Positions 51,492-62,455 are shown, numbered from the stretch's first letter. The stretch: DNA of 64,000 nt from Oscillospiraceae bacterium (GCA_004556975.1 SFFD01000002.1:83412-147411), one strand, 5' to 3'. Numbers and translations: made by a program. Notes: generated from the letters alone by a model not told the origin.

Positions 51492-52217
51492 ATGAAAATG
51501 CAAAATCTGATAAACAGCATTGAAATGCGGATTTTTTGCCTTTGGTCGCGGATTTTTCCCGGGAAAATATATTACATAAACGGGCCTGAAAATCTTCCTC
51601 CGCCGCTGACAAAAGAAGAAGAAAAAAAGGCGTTTGAGGAGCTTGAGCACGGAAGCAGAGAAGCAAAAAATATGCTTATTGAGCATAACCTGCGCCTGGT
51701 AGTATATATTGCACGAAAATTTGAATCTACGGGAATCGGCGTCGAGGATTTAACCTCAATAGGAACCATAGGGCTTATCAAGGCCGTCAACACGTTTGAA
51801 GCGCGCAAGGGAATAAAGCTTGCAACATATGCTTCACGCTGTATTGAAAACGAGATACTTATGTTTATCCGCAAAACCCAGCCTCAAAAGAACGAGGTTT
51901 CCATCGACGAACCGCTGAATGTGGATTGGGACGGAAACGAGCTTTTGCTTTCGGACGTTCTGGGTACAGACAGCGACTGCGTCAACAGGGGAATCGAGCA
52001 GGATGCCGAGCGTCAGGTGCTGAACGAAGCGGTCGCCAGGCTTAGCGAGCGCGAGCATAAAATAATGGTGCTTCGCTTCGGCCTTTCGGGGGAAAAAGAG
52101 CACACGCAAAAGGAAGTTGCGGATATAATCGGTATAAGCCAATCGTACATTTCCCGGCTTGAAAAAAAGATAATATCGCGGTTAAGGCGCGAACTTGAAA
52201 AGACGGCGCTTTTCTGA
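51492..52217 (+). CDS. sigE: RNA polymerase sigma-E (mother-cell sporulation sigma)
   Basis: 241 residues. The hydrophobic/basic pro-sequence (about 1-28) that SpoIIGA removes precedes region 2 ([37 protein letters not shown]) and region 4 ([25 protein letters not shown]). SYISRLEK is the sigma-E/sigma-G-type recognition helix. GGAGGT lies at the end of spoIIGA. In Bacillus sigG follows; here only a 52-codon gene and a terminator do. Confidence 0.96.
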   Translation: MKMQNLINSIEMRIFCLWSRIFPGKIYYINGPENLPPPLTKEEEKKAFEELEHGSREAKNMLIEHNLRLVVYIARKFESTGIGVEDLTSIGTIGLIKAVNTFEARKGIKLATYASRCIENEILMFIRKTQPQKNEVSIDEPLNVDWDGNELLLSDVLGTDSDCVNRGIEQDAERQVLNEAVARLSEREHKIMVLRFGLSGEKEHTQKEVADIIGISQSYISRLEKKIISRLRRELEKTALF

Positions 52218-52270
52218 AACGAATATTGCCGCAGGCAAAGGGTAATCTATTTTAAGAGGTGATATTTAAT

Positions 52271-52429
52271 TTGTATTTAAAAAGAATAAAAAAGAACAAA
52301 ACGGAAAAAGAAACGCCTTTGCCGCTTTACGAAACCAACCCGATAGTATTGGGCGAGAAAACTTCGCCCGATGCAAGTGAGCTTGCGGTGAAGCTTGCAA
52401 AAAAATGGGTGGATGAAAACCGCCTTTGA
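52271..52429 (+). CDS. Small basic hypothetical protein, 52 aa
   Basis: TTG at 52271 with AAGAGGTG upstream, 53 bp after sigE and before the operon terminator, so it is probably the third gene of the spoIIG transcript. It has a very basic N-terminus (LKRIKKNKTEKE), a middle segment ETNPIVLGEKTSPDASEL and a helical end (VKLAKKWVDENRL). No family recognised. Confidence 0.6.
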   Translation: MYLKRIKKNKTEKETPLPLYETNPIVLGEKTSPDASELAVKLAKKWVDENRL

Positions 52430-52455
52430 ACGTATACCCCCAAACAAAATTATGC

Positions 52456-52494
52456 AAAAGTGCCCCGCATTGACTTTTTTACGGGGCACTTTTG
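52456..52494 (+). terminator. Terminator of the spoIIG operon
   Basis: AAAAGTGCCCCG / CGGGGCACTTTT with a 14-nt loop containing T's. Confidence 0.85.
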
Positions 52495-52535
52495 GCTATA
52501 TAATCGATTTTTTTTGAAAATTAAAAAAATCTGTG

Positions 52536-52562
52536 TTCACTTTCTTTAATTTGTGCTATAAT
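52536..52562 (+). promoter_or_regulatory. Extended -10 promoter of transketolase genes
   Basis: TGCTATAAT (extended -10; TATAAT at 52557-52562) with a weak TTCACT 15 bp upstream. Confidence 0.55.
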
Positions 52563-52600
52563 ATATGCCATCAATGTATTCTGGAAGGAGTGGTTGGTAC

Positions 52601-53398
52601 ATGGACGAAATCTGTAAACAGATTCGCAGAATGACTCTTGAATGTATCGGTAGCATAGGAAGCGGACATATTGGCGGCTCTATGTCGATTGTGGAGCTGC
52701 TTCGCGTGCTTTACTTTGATAAAATGAATGTGGACCCCAAAAACCCTAAAATGGAAGGCCGCGACAGACTTATTGTTTCAAAAGGACATGCGGGCCCCGC
52801 AGTTTATGCAACCCTTGCCCTTAAAGGCTTTTTCCCGAAGGAATGGCTCTATACGCTTAACAGGTTCGGAACGAACCTTCCCAGCCACTGCGATATGAAC
52901 AAAACCCCCGGTGTTGATATGACCGCCGGCTCCCTCGGTCAGGGATTTTCCTGCGCTGTGGGAGTTGCCATAGGTTCAAAGCTTAAGAAAGACGGCGCGA
53001 CCATCTATGCCATAGTCGGCGACGGCGAAAGCCAGGAAGGCCAGATTTGGGAAGCGGCAATGCTCGGCGCCCAGAAAAAGCTTGATAACCTTATTGCGTT
53101 TACCGATAAGAACAATATGCAGCTTGACGGTTATACGGACGATATAAACTCCCTTGGCGACCTTAAAGCAAAGTGGAGAGCTTTTGGCTGGTATACCCAG
53201 GAAATTGACGGTCATGACTGCGAAGCCATTTCTGCCGCCATTGACCGCGCAAAGGCCAAAAAGGGCAAGCCTTCCATGATTATACTCGATACAATAAAGG
53301 GTAAGGGCGTAAGCTTTGCCGAGGCAGCGGGTTCTGCCTGTCACAGTATGTCCCTGCCGAAAGAAAAAGTCGAAGCCGCTCTTGCGGAGCTTCAGTAA
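52601..53398 (+). CDS. Transketolase, N-terminal (TPP-binding) subunit
   Basis: 265 residues. GSGHIGGSMSIVELL, the TPP/Mg motif GDGESQEGQIWEAAM...NLIAFTDKNNMQLDG, and SKGHAGPAVYATLA identify the N-terminal half of transketolase, encoded separately as in many anaerobes. It transfers two-carbon units in the pentose phosphate pathway with the subunit encoded downstream. The ATG at 52601 follows GGAAGGAG; earlier in-frame codons lie at the promoter. Confidence 0.93.
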   Translation: MDEICKQIRRMTLECIGSIGSGHIGGSMSIVELLRVLYFDKMNVDPKNPKMEGRDRLIVSKGHAGPAVYATLALKGFFPKEWLYTLNRFGTNLPSHCDMNKTPGVDMTAGSLGQGFSCAVGVAIGSKLKKDGATIYAIVGDGESQEGQIWEAAMLGAQKKLDNLIAFTDKNNMQLDGYTDDINSLGDLKAKWRAFGWYTQEIDGHDCEAISAAIDRAKAKKGKPSMIILDTIKGKGVSFAEAAGSACHSMSLPKEKVEAALAELQ

Positions 53399-53413
53399 GG
53401 GGGAAAACAAACT

Positions 53414-54343
53414 ATGATGATGAGAGAAGTTTTTGGAAACACCCTTGCGGAAATTATGGAGCACGATGAGCGAATCTGCGTTTTGGATGCCGACCTTGCC
53501 AACTGCAACGGTACAAAAAAGCTTCAGCAGCTTTATCCGGAACGCGCCTTTGAAGTGGGCATTGCAGAACAGAACATGGCTTCTGTTGCCGCGGGGCTTT
53601 CGTCATACGGGTTCATTCCGTTTATCAGTTCCTTCACTCCTTTTGCAACAAGAAGAATCTGTGACCAGATTGCGGTTTCAATCGCTTATGCAAAGCAGAA
53701 CGTAAAAATTGTGGGAACCGACCCCGGAATTTCGGCTCAGCTTAACGGCGGCACTCATATGAGCCTTGAAGATATAGGCGTTCTGCGTTCCATTCCTACA
53801 ATGGTCATCTTTGAACCGGCCGACAACGCTCAGCTTAAACAGGCGCTGCCGCAGATAATCGACCACTACGGCCCGGTTTATATCCGTATGTTCCGCAAGG
53901 ATACTCCGGATATTTTCGACGATGAGAACTATACATTTGACCTTTTCAAAGCCGACAAAATTTACGAGGGCAAAGACGTTACCGTCTTTGCAAGCGGAAT
54001 TATGGTAAAAAGAGCTATGGACGCCGCTGAAATTCTTAAAGAAGAGGGCATTAACGTCGAGGTAATCAACATACATACCATAAAGCCCATTGATACAGAA
54101 GCGGTTGTGGATTCTCTTAAAAAGACCCGCTGCGCTGTTGTGGCGGAAAACCACAATATCATAGGTGGACTTTTCTCTGCCGTGGCGGAGGTTGCCGCGC
54201 AGAATTGCCCTGTTCCGATTGTTCCGGTAGGAACAAAGGATGTTTTCGGCGAGGTGGGCAAGCTTCCGGAGCTTTCGGAAAAGTTCGGAATGACCGAAAA
54301 GGACATAGCCGAAGCGGTAAGAAAAGCCGTTTCAATGAAATAA
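53414..54343 (+). CDS. Transketolase, C-terminal (pyrimidine-binding) subunit
   Basis: 309 residues. EVGIAEQNMASVAAGLSSYGFIPF with the catalytic glutamate, the substrate loop GGTHMSLEDIGVLRSIP and the C-terminal domain (VINIHTIKPIDTEAV, VGTKDVFGEVG) are standard. Starts 16 nt after the N-terminal subunit with GGGGG upstream. Together they make the functional alpha2-beta2 enzyme. Confidence 0.93.
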   Translation: MMMREVFGNTLAEIMEHDERICVLDADLANCNGTKKLQQLYPERAFEVGIAEQNMASVAAGLSSYGFIPFISSFTPFATRRICDQIAVSIAYAKQNVKIVGTDPGISAQLNGGTHMSLEDIGVLRSIPTMVIFEPADNAQLKQALPQIIDHYGPVYIRMFRKDTPDIFDDENYTFDLFKADKIYEGKDVTVFASGIMVKRAMDAAEILKEEGINVEVINIHTIKPIDTEAVVDSLKKTRCAVVAENHNIIGGLFSAVAEVAAQNCPVPIVPVGTKDVFGEVGKLPELSEKFGMTEKDIAEAVRKAVSMK

Positions 54344-54356
54344 AGGGGATACACCA

Positions 54357-54788
54357 ATGAAAAAGAAAACAAAAAAGCCGCTTTTTGACAAACGCGCGCC
54401 AGGGGGCAAGCTTATTGTTTACGGCGCAATACTTATCATTATAGGCGGCGTGATAAATTCATATATGGCGTGGCTTTTCACCACCGGGGTGCTTTTCGGA
54501 GCGGCGAAAACGGGCGACGTTATCGGATACACCGTTTCTCTTTGCCTTCAGACCGCGCTTTCGCTTATAGTTGCGCTTGACGGCATAAACAACCGTAACC
54601 GCCCAAGCAAGGGACGCAAGGTCATGATAAACTCTCTGTGCGTTTTTGCCCTTGCAATAGTGCTTCTTATGCAAAACGGCTCGGCGCAGGGAACAGGGCT
54701 TATTATTGCGGCGGTTTCTGCCGCGGGCGCAATTACAATGTTCCTTGGCGGACTTAAAAACAGAAAAGTCTTTGGCGACGGAAAATAA
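54357..54788 (+). CDS. Hypothetical membrane protein, four helices
   Basis: 143 residues: basic N-terminus (MKKKTKKPLFDKR), hydrophobic helices near 18-36, 42-72, 90-104 and 108-130, and a basic C-terminus. No recognised motif. It begins 14 nt after the transketolase stop with AAAGGGG and is likely in that transcript; a terminator follows. Confidence 0.7.
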   Translation: MKKKTKKPLFDKRAPGGKLIVYGAILIIIGGVINSYMAWLFTTGVLFGAAKTGDVIGYTVSLCLQTALSLIVALDGINNRNRPSKGRKVMINSLCVFALAIVLLMQNGSAQGTGLIIAAVSAAGAITMFLGGLKNRKVFGDGK

Positions 54789-54795
54789 AACAGCA

Positions 54796-54826
54796 AAAAT
54801 CCTCCGGAATGACGCCGGAGGATTTT
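54796..54826 (+). terminator. Intrinsic terminator
   Basis: AAAATCCTCCGG / CCGGAGGATTTT with a 7-nt loop. Confidence 0.85.
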
Positions 54827-54842
54827 CGGCGCAAGGAGAAAG

Positions 54843-56141
54843 ATGAATAAATTTATAAAAAGGCAGTCGCCGGCGCGCATAATAGCTTTGGGCTTTGCGG
54901 TTACGCTGCTTATCGGGTCGGCACTGTTGTGTTTGCCGTGCAGTGTAAAAAGCGGAATAACGCTGAGGTATATTGACGCGCTTTATACCGCAGCAAGCGC
55001 CGTTTGTGTAACAGGGCTTACAACGGTTGATCCAGGCAGCACTTTTACCGCATTCGGGCAGGTTATAATAGCGCTGCTTATACAGATAGGCGGTCTTGGG
55101 CTTACATCCGTCGGTGCGGGAGTAATTCTTGCCATGCGCAAACGCATGAATATTAAAGAGAGAAATATAATTCGTGATGCCATGAATCTTGATTCGGGAA
55201 AAGGAATAGTTCGCTTTTTGAAAAGCGTCTTTCTTACCACCGTAATCTGCGAGCTTATAGGTGCGGCGCTGAGCTTTGTGACCTTTGCGAGGGATTATCC
55301 CTTTATAAAGGCGGTGGGATTGAGCCTTTTTCACTCGATATCCGCGTTCAACAATGCAGGCTTTGACGTGCTCGGCAACGGAACAAGCCTTATGCCATAT
55401 AAAAACGATGTGTGGCTTAATATTGTAACCTGCGCGATTATATTTTTTGGTGGAATCGGATTCCTTGTTATAAGGGAATTGATTGAAAAGAAGTTACACT
55501 GGAAAAAGCTTTCTGTGCATTCAAAGGTTGTGCTTTCCACCAGTGCAGCGCTTATTTTTGCAGGCATACTGCTTTTTAAGCTTACGGAGAACATAAGCTG
55601 GCTCGGAGCGCTGTTCCAAAGTGTTTCCGCAAGAACTGCGGGATTCTGTACATACTCGCTCGGAGGATTTACAGATGCAGGACTTGTGGTTATGATGGCG
55701 CTTATGTTCATTGGCGCTTCGCCCGGTTCGACAGGCGGCGGTATAAAGACCACCACGTTTTTCGTTTTACTCAAGGGCGTGAGATCCGCGGCAACGAATG
55801 AATCCGAAAAGGCGTTTAAGTATTCAATACCGCAGGATGCATTCCGCAAAGCGGCAATTATAGTGATTATGGGCATTTCAGTGGTGCTTATGGGTATATA
55901 TTTTATGTGTGTGATGGAACCGGAAATTCCGCTTCGGGATATCGCCTTTGAAATGGTGAGTGCCTTTGGCACGGTGGGGCTTTCCACCGGAATAACCGGC
56001 GGCCTTTGCGACGGCAGCAAGCTGCTTTCGATTTTGATTATGTTTATAGGAAGGCTCGGTCCGCTTACCATAGCTACTTTGTGGCATTTTACAAATGGTG
56101 AACGTGCTGTTTATCCCGAAGGAAACATCTCCATCGGATGA
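54843..56141 (+). CDS. ktrB: Trk/Ktr potassium uptake membrane subunit (KtrB-like)
   Basis: 432 residues with four M1-P-M2 repeats. The selectivity-filter glycines are in VTGLTTVD, NNAGFD, ARTAGF and the fourth FGTVGLS; GASPGSTGGGIKTTTF forms the gating loop of the third repeat. Size fits KtrB better than the longer TrkH. It pairs with the RCK protein encoded next. In c-di-AMP-making Firmicutes this system is commonly inhibited by c-di-AMP binding to KtrA. Confidence 0.92.
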   Translation: MNKFIKRQSPARIIALGFAVTLLIGSALLCLPCSVKSGITLRYIDALYTAASAVCVTGLTTVDPGSTFTAFGQVIIALLIQIGGLGLTSVGAGVILAMRKRMNIKERNIIRDAMNLDSGKGIVRFLKSVFLTTVICELIGAALSFVTFARDYPFIKAVGLSLFHSISAFNNAGFDVLGNGTSLMPYKNDVWLNIVTCAIIFFGGIGFLVIRELIEKKLHWKKLSVHSKVVLSTSAALIFAGILLFKLTENISWLGALFQSVSARTAGFCTYSLGGFTDAGLVVMMALMFIGASPGSTGGGIKTTTFFVLLKGVRSAATNESEKAFKYSIPQDAFRKAAIIVIMGISVVLMGIYFMCVMEPEIPLRDIAFEMVSAFGTVGLSTGITGGLCDGSKLLSILIMFIGRLGPLTIATLWHFTNGERAVYPEGNISIG

Positions 56142-56154
56142 TTGGGAGGATTTT

Positions 56155-56832
56155 ATGTTTGGAAAAAATAAAAAAGAGGATACAACCTACGGAATAATCG
56201 GTCTCGGACGCTTCGGAAGCGCCCTTGCAAGGGAGCTTGCGGAAAGCGGCGCGGATTTGATAGTCCTTGACCAGGACGAGGAAAAGGTGCGGGAAATGCG
56301 CGACCTTACGGAGAACGCCTTTGTGGTGAAGAACCTCGATAAGAAAACCCTGCTCGAAACCGGCATACAGAACAGCAGCGTTGCGGTTGTGTGCATCGGC
56401 GAAGCACTTGACACATCAATTCTTGCTACGCTTAATCTTGTAAGCTTTGGCATACACACGGTAATTTCAAAGGCAACCAGCGCCGAACACGGCGAGATTC
56501 TTGAAAAGCTTGGGGCGGATGTGGTATATCCCGAACGCGATATGGCAATACGCCTTGCCCACAGACTTGAAACTTCACGTACTCTGGACTTCATTCAGTT
56601 AAGTGAAAAGCTCAATATCTCAAAAATACTTATTCCAGACAAAATAGTGGGAAAAACGGTTATGGAAACTAATCTTCGCGGAAAATTCGGCATAAATATA
56701 ATTGCAATAGAAAACGGCGGAGACCTTATTGAAACCGTTCACCCGGATTATTCCTTCAAAACCGGAGATAAAATCTTTTTTTCCGGCAGCAAAGAGGGTC
56801 TTGACCGCCTTTCAGATTGGGCAGAAAAGTAA
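56155..56832 (+). CDS. ktrA: Potassium uptake regulatory subunit KtrA (RCK domains)
   Basis: 225 residues. The RCK-N Rossmann motif GLGRFGSALARELAESGADLIVLDQDEEKV binds NAD(H)/ATP. The RCK-C half (FIQLSEKLNISKILIPDKIVGKTVMETNLRGKFGINIIAIENGGD) is the usual c-di-AMP-binding domain. The ATG at 56155 follows GGGAGG, 13 nt after the ktrB stop. Standard length. Confidence 0.92.
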   Translation: MFGKNKKEDTTYGIIGLGRFGSALARELAESGADLIVLDQDEEKVREMRDLTENAFVVKNLDKKTLLETGIQNSSVAVVCIGEALDTSILATLNLVSFGIHTVISKATSAEHGEILEKLGADVVYPERDMAIRLAHRLETSRTLDFIQLSEKLNISKILIPDKIVGKTVMETNLRGKFGINIIAIENGGDLIETVHPDYSFKTGDKIFFSGSKEGLDRLSDWAEK

Positions 56833-56916
56833 TAAAAGCGGCTCGTGCTCAAATGAAGCACGCAGAATGTAAAATAAAAAAACGTGCTCATTTTGAGCAT
56901 AAGATTATTGCGTACA

Positions 56917-56956
56917 AAAAAGCATCGGTGCTCAAATAGGCACCGATGTTTTTTTG
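56917..56956 (+). terminator. Bidirectional terminator between ktrA and atpC
   Basis: CATCGGTGC / GCACCGATG with an 8-nt loop, an A run before and a T run after, serving both convergent operons. Confidence 0.88.
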
Positions 56957-56960
56957 TGTT

Positions 56961-57386
56961 TTATTTCAACGCATTTCTTGCAGCATTGCGCCGCTTTACC
57001 TCGAGGTTGCTCATGGCATCCGCAAGGGAAAGCTTCGACATAAGGTAATCGTTATGGCTCTGGCGGCGTTTAAGCCGCTCAGAAGCCTTTTCCACAAAGC
57101 GCATTTCGCGCTCCTCGTCAATTTCATCCGGTAGGATGATTTCACCGCAAAGCGCAGTGGCATTTCCTCCGGAAATATCAAGCATTCCACGGGTAACGGC
57201 GCAGACAACAGTTTCACCGTCCGGCTTTGTAAAGGAAAGCTGACCGTCAAAAATCGCAGCCATCATAGGCGAATGGTTCGCCATAACGCCCATCATGCCG
57301 TCGCTTACAGGAACGACAAGAGATGTGCACTCGCCGGAATAGAACGCGCGCTCCGGCGAAAGCAGTTCAAGATGAAAGGTGCTCAA
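56961..57386 (-). CDS. atpC: ATP synthase F1 subunit epsilon
   Basis: 141 residues. The N-terminal beta-sandwich (FHLELLSPERAFYSGECTSLVVPVSDGMMGVMANHSPMMA) and C-terminal helical hairpin are standard. It couples rotation and can inhibit ATP hydrolysis. Last gene of the atp operon, followed by the shared terminator. Confidence 0.96.
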   Translation of the reverse strand: MSTFHLELLSPERAFYSGECTSLVVPVSDGMMGVMANHSPMMAAIFDGQLSFTKPDGETVVCAVTRGMLDISGGNATALCGEIILPDEIDEEREMRFVEKASERLKRRQSHNDYLMSKLSLADAMSNLEVKRRNAARNALK

Positions 57387-57404
57387 ATACTCTCGCTCCT
57401 TTCA

Positions 57405-59739
<2,335 letters not shown>

Positions 59740-59761
59740 GCTTTCATCTCCCTTCCGTCAA

Positions 59762-61549
59762 TTAAAAGCGATAAGCGGAAAGGAACGCTCTTGCTTCGGC
59801 AATAATGCCGTTTTTGATTTCGTCGGTCAAAGTGAGGTTTTGGTCGATTTTGTGGCAAAGAACGCTGCATCCGTGCTCAAAATGGTCAAGAAGGTCGCGC
59901 TGGAATGCTTTTATCTGCTTTACGGGAATGTCGACAAAAAGTCTGTCCTGAGCGCAGATAAGCGTGATAACCTGTTCGCGCATGCTCATGGAGGTGCCAT
60001 TCGGCTGGCAGAGCAGCTTCATCAGGCTTTCGCCGTATTTTAGCTCGCGCATGGTCTGCTCGTCAAGGTCGCCGCCGAACTGCGCGAATACCTTCATTTC
60101 GCGGTACTGCGCAAGGTCAAGGCGAATCGTACCAACGGATTTCTTCATAATCTTGGTCTGGGCGGCACCGCCAACACGTGAAACGGAAAGACCGATGTTC
60201 ACTGCGGGACGCTGACCGGCAAAGAACAACTCACTCTCAAGGAAAATCTGTCCGTCGGTGATGGAGATTATGTTCGTCGGAATGTACGCGGAAACGTCGC
60301 CCGCCTGGGTTTCAACGATTGGCAGAGCGGTCATGCTGCCGCCGCCAAGCTCGTCAGAAAGCTGTGCAGAACGTTCCAGTAGTCTGGAGTGGAGATAGAA
60401 GACATCGCCGGGGTAAGCTTCACGACCGGGAGCACGCTCCAGCAAAAGGCTGAGGGTACGATACGCAACCGCATGCTTGGAAAGGTCATCGTAAATTACA
60501 AGGGTGTCGCGGCCACGGTACATAAAGTACTCCGCAATAGCACAGCCCGCATAGGGGGCGATATACTGCATGGAAGCAGGATCGCTTGCCGGAGAGGAAA
60601 TGATAACGGTGTAGTCCATTGCGCCGGCTTTGCGAAGGGTCGCTTCAACTCTTGCTATGGTGCTTGCCTTTTGACCGATGGCAACATAGACGCACACCAT
60701 ATTTTTGTCTTTCTGGTTCATTATTGTATCAATGGCGATAGAGGTTTTACCGGTCTGATGGTCGCCGATGATAAGTTCACGCTGTCCGCGTCCGATAGGG
60801 AACATGGAGTCGATTACGAGAACGCCGGTTTCCATGGGGCGGTCAACGCCTTTGCGCTCCACAATGCCGGGCGCAGGACGCTCGATGGGAAAGTACTCCT
60901 TCGCACCGATGGGCTCGCCGCCGTCAACTGCATTGCCAAGCGGGTCTATCATTCTGCCAAGCACCCTGTTGCTGATAGGAATACCTGCGGTGCGGCGTGT
61001 GCGCACAACGCGGGTGCCTTCCATAACATCACTGTCGTCGCCGAACAGAACAATACCTGTGGTGCCGTCGGTGCGGATATCTTGTGCCATGCCCTTGATT
61101 CCGCAGTCGAACAGAACGATTTCGCCGTATTCAAGGTCACGCAGACCCTCAATAACAGCGATTCCGTCGCCGACGGTGAGAACAAAGCCCACCTGTTGCT
61201 GACCGGCATCAAGGTCAAAGCTGCTTATGTCTTCACGAAGAAGGGAGATGATTTTATCAGGCTCTTTCTCTTTGATAAGAGACTGGAAGGATTTGCGAAG
61301 CTGGCGGATTCGTCCCAGAGTGGTCCAGTCATAGTTGTCGTCGCCCGCGAAAATGCGGAAGCCGCCCACAACGGAAGGATCAATCTTGATTACAAAGTTG
61401 ACCTCATCAACTTTGTACTGTTCAAGCATATAGCTGCGGATTTTTTCCTTCTGTTCGTCAGTAGGGGGCGTAACGCAGTCAATTTCGACCTGAAGAACCT
61501 TCTTCGCAGATTCCTTATCAGGAATGAAAATATCGTTGTTATGCTTCAT
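59762..61549 (-). CDS. atpA: ATP synthase delta-alpha fusion: delta C-terminal domain joined to F1 alpha subunit
   Basis: 595 residues against about 505 for a normal alpha. Residues ~20-88 match the C-terminal domain of subunit delta/OSCP: VTPPTDEQKEKI, then IKIDPSVVGGFRIFAGD and YDWTTLGRIRQLRKSF. A short link leads at ~98 into the alpha N-terminal helix (DKIISLLREDISSFD), then VGDGIAVIEGL, P-loop GDHQTGKTS and the arginine-finger region SVSRVGGAAQTK. Delta's N-terminal six-helix domain is missing and no atpH gene lies between atpF and this gene. The ATG at 61549 overlaps the atpF stop (ATGA) with AAAGGA upstream, so the fusion is the translated product. No Shine-Dalgarno-led internal start is seen at the junction. 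Confidence 0.93.
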   Translation of the reverse strand: MKHNNDIFIPDKESAKKVLQVEIDCVTPPTDEQKEKIRSYMLEQYKVDEVNFVIKIDPSVVGGFRIFAGDDNYDWTTLGRIRQLRKSFQSLIKEKEPDKIISLLREDISSFDLDAGQQQVGFVLTVGDGIAVIEGLRDLEYGEIVLFDCGIKGMAQDIRTDGTTGIVLFGDDSDVMEGTRVVRTRRTAGIPISNRVLGRMIDPLGNAVDGGEPIGAKEYFPIERPAPGIVERKGVDRPMETGVLVIDSMFPIGRGQRELIIGDHQTGKTSIAIDTIMNQKDKNMVCVYVAIGQKASTIARVEATLRKAGAMDYTVIISSPASDPASMQYIAPYAGCAIAEYFMYRGRDTLVIYDDLSKHAVAYRTLSLLLERAPGREAYPGDVFYLHSRLLERSAQLSDELGGGSMTALPIVETQAGDVSAYIPTNIISITDGQIFLESELFFAGQRPAVNIGLSVSRVGGAAQTKIMKKSVGTIRLDLAQYREMKVFAQFGGDLDEQTMRELKYGESLMKLLCQPNGTSMSMREQVITLICAQDRLFVDIPVKQIKAFQRDLLDHFEHGCSVLCHKIDQNLTLTDEIKNGIIAEARAFLSAYRF

Positions 61550-62058
61550 CGTGATTTCCTTTCATCAGCCACGGTTTTGTCGGTGCGGCGGATAAATTCA
61601 TCATAAAGAGCGCTGTTGCGCTCCGGAGTAACGGTGTCGCTGAGCAGCTTTTGGGTAGCGGAAAGAACAAGCTCGCTGATTTCCGCCTGTGCGGAATCAA
61701 GTATGCTTTCTTTGCGCTTTTCGGCTTCAGTTTCTGCTGCGGCGATAATTGCGTTCGCCTTTTGGTGAGCGCTGTCAATATATTCTTTTGCGGTTTCGGC
61801 AGCTTCTTTTTCTGCATTGCGGTGCATATCTGCAATTTCCGCTTTTGCTTCTTCAAGCTTCTGTTCATATTCTGCCTTCATATCGGCGTTTGTTTTTGCG
61901 GCTTCTTCGTTTTCTTTGGCAAGATCCTCAAAATGCTTCTGACGGTCCGCCATAAATTTAGTTATCGGTTTGAAAAGCAGAAATCCAAGGGCACCCGCAA
62001 GAATAACAAAGTTGAGCATATGCAAAAGCACTTGCGTAAAATCAATATTCAACGGCAT
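61546..62058 (-). CDS. atpF: ATP synthase Fo subunit b
   Basis: 170 residues: an N-terminal membrane helix (LLHMLNFVILAGALGFLLFKPITKFM) and a long charged coiled coil forming the peripheral stalk. Length is normal and there is no delta-like extension, unlike the mycobacterial b-delta fusion. Its C-terminus (ISELVLSATQKLLSDTV) would be expected to bind the delta C-terminal domain, which here sits on alpha. Confidence 0.94.
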   Translation of the reverse strand: MPLNIDFTQVLLHMLNFVILAGALGFLLFKPITKFMADRQKHFEDLAKENEEAAKTNADMKAEYEQKLEEAKAEIADMHRNAEKEAAETAKEYIDSAHQKANAIIAAAETEAEKRKESILDSAQAEISELVLSATQKLLSDTVTPERNSALYDEFIRRTDKTVADERKSR

Positions 62059-62077
62059 GTTTACGCACCTCTGTCAA

Positions 62078-62449
62078 TTAAAGAACGAATATTATAAGGA
62101 TAGCGATAATTAAAGCGTAGATGATAGCAGTCTCGATAAATACAAGGCCAAGCATCATAGCAGAGTTGATTTTGCCTGCTGCTTCTGGCTGACGAGCCAT
62201 GCTTTCTGCGGTTTTTGCGATGGAAACTGCCATGCCGATTGCACCCGCGGTGGCAACAACGCCAACGATGGCTGCGGAAGCGATTGCCTTGGTGCTGGTG
62301 GTGTTGTCAACAGTGGTTTCAGCTTCGGCGGAAGCTGCGGTTTCAGCTGCGGGAGCTTCTTCTGCGAATGCAACAACGCTCATGGCGAAAACAAGAGAAA
62401 GTGCAATGATAAGGGAAAATACGATGGAGAATATTTTAGAACGTTTCAT
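62078..62449 (-). CDS. atpE: ATP synthase Fo subunit c with signal peptide and acidic linker
   Basis: 123 residues against the usual ~70-90. Residues 1-29 look like a cleavable signal peptide (MKRSK, hydrophobic core, AFA then E). Residues 30-54 are an Ala/Glu/Thr-rich acidic linker. The two-helix hairpin follows, with loop ARQPEA and ion-binding Glu106 in FIETAIIY. The position matching the Na+-binding glutamine of helix 1 is Met73, favouring protons over sodium. Six acidic residues in the linker would face outward on each ring subunit. Confidence 0.93.
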   Translation of the reverse strand: MKRSKIFSIVFSLIIALSLVFAMSVVAFAEEAPAAETAASAEAETTVDNTTSTKAIASAAIVGVVATAGAIGMAVSIAKTAESMARQPEAAGKINSAMMLGLVFIETAIIYALIIAILIIFVL

Positions 62450-62455
62450 AATAAA

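Noticed and set aside
61200..61320. Internal start giving a normal-length alpha subunit
   Set aside because: No ATG and no Shine-Dalgarno-led GTG/TTG lies in frame near the domain junction.
60389..61606. Plus-strand open frame opposite the delta-alpha gene
   Set aside because: Antisense shadow without ribosome site.
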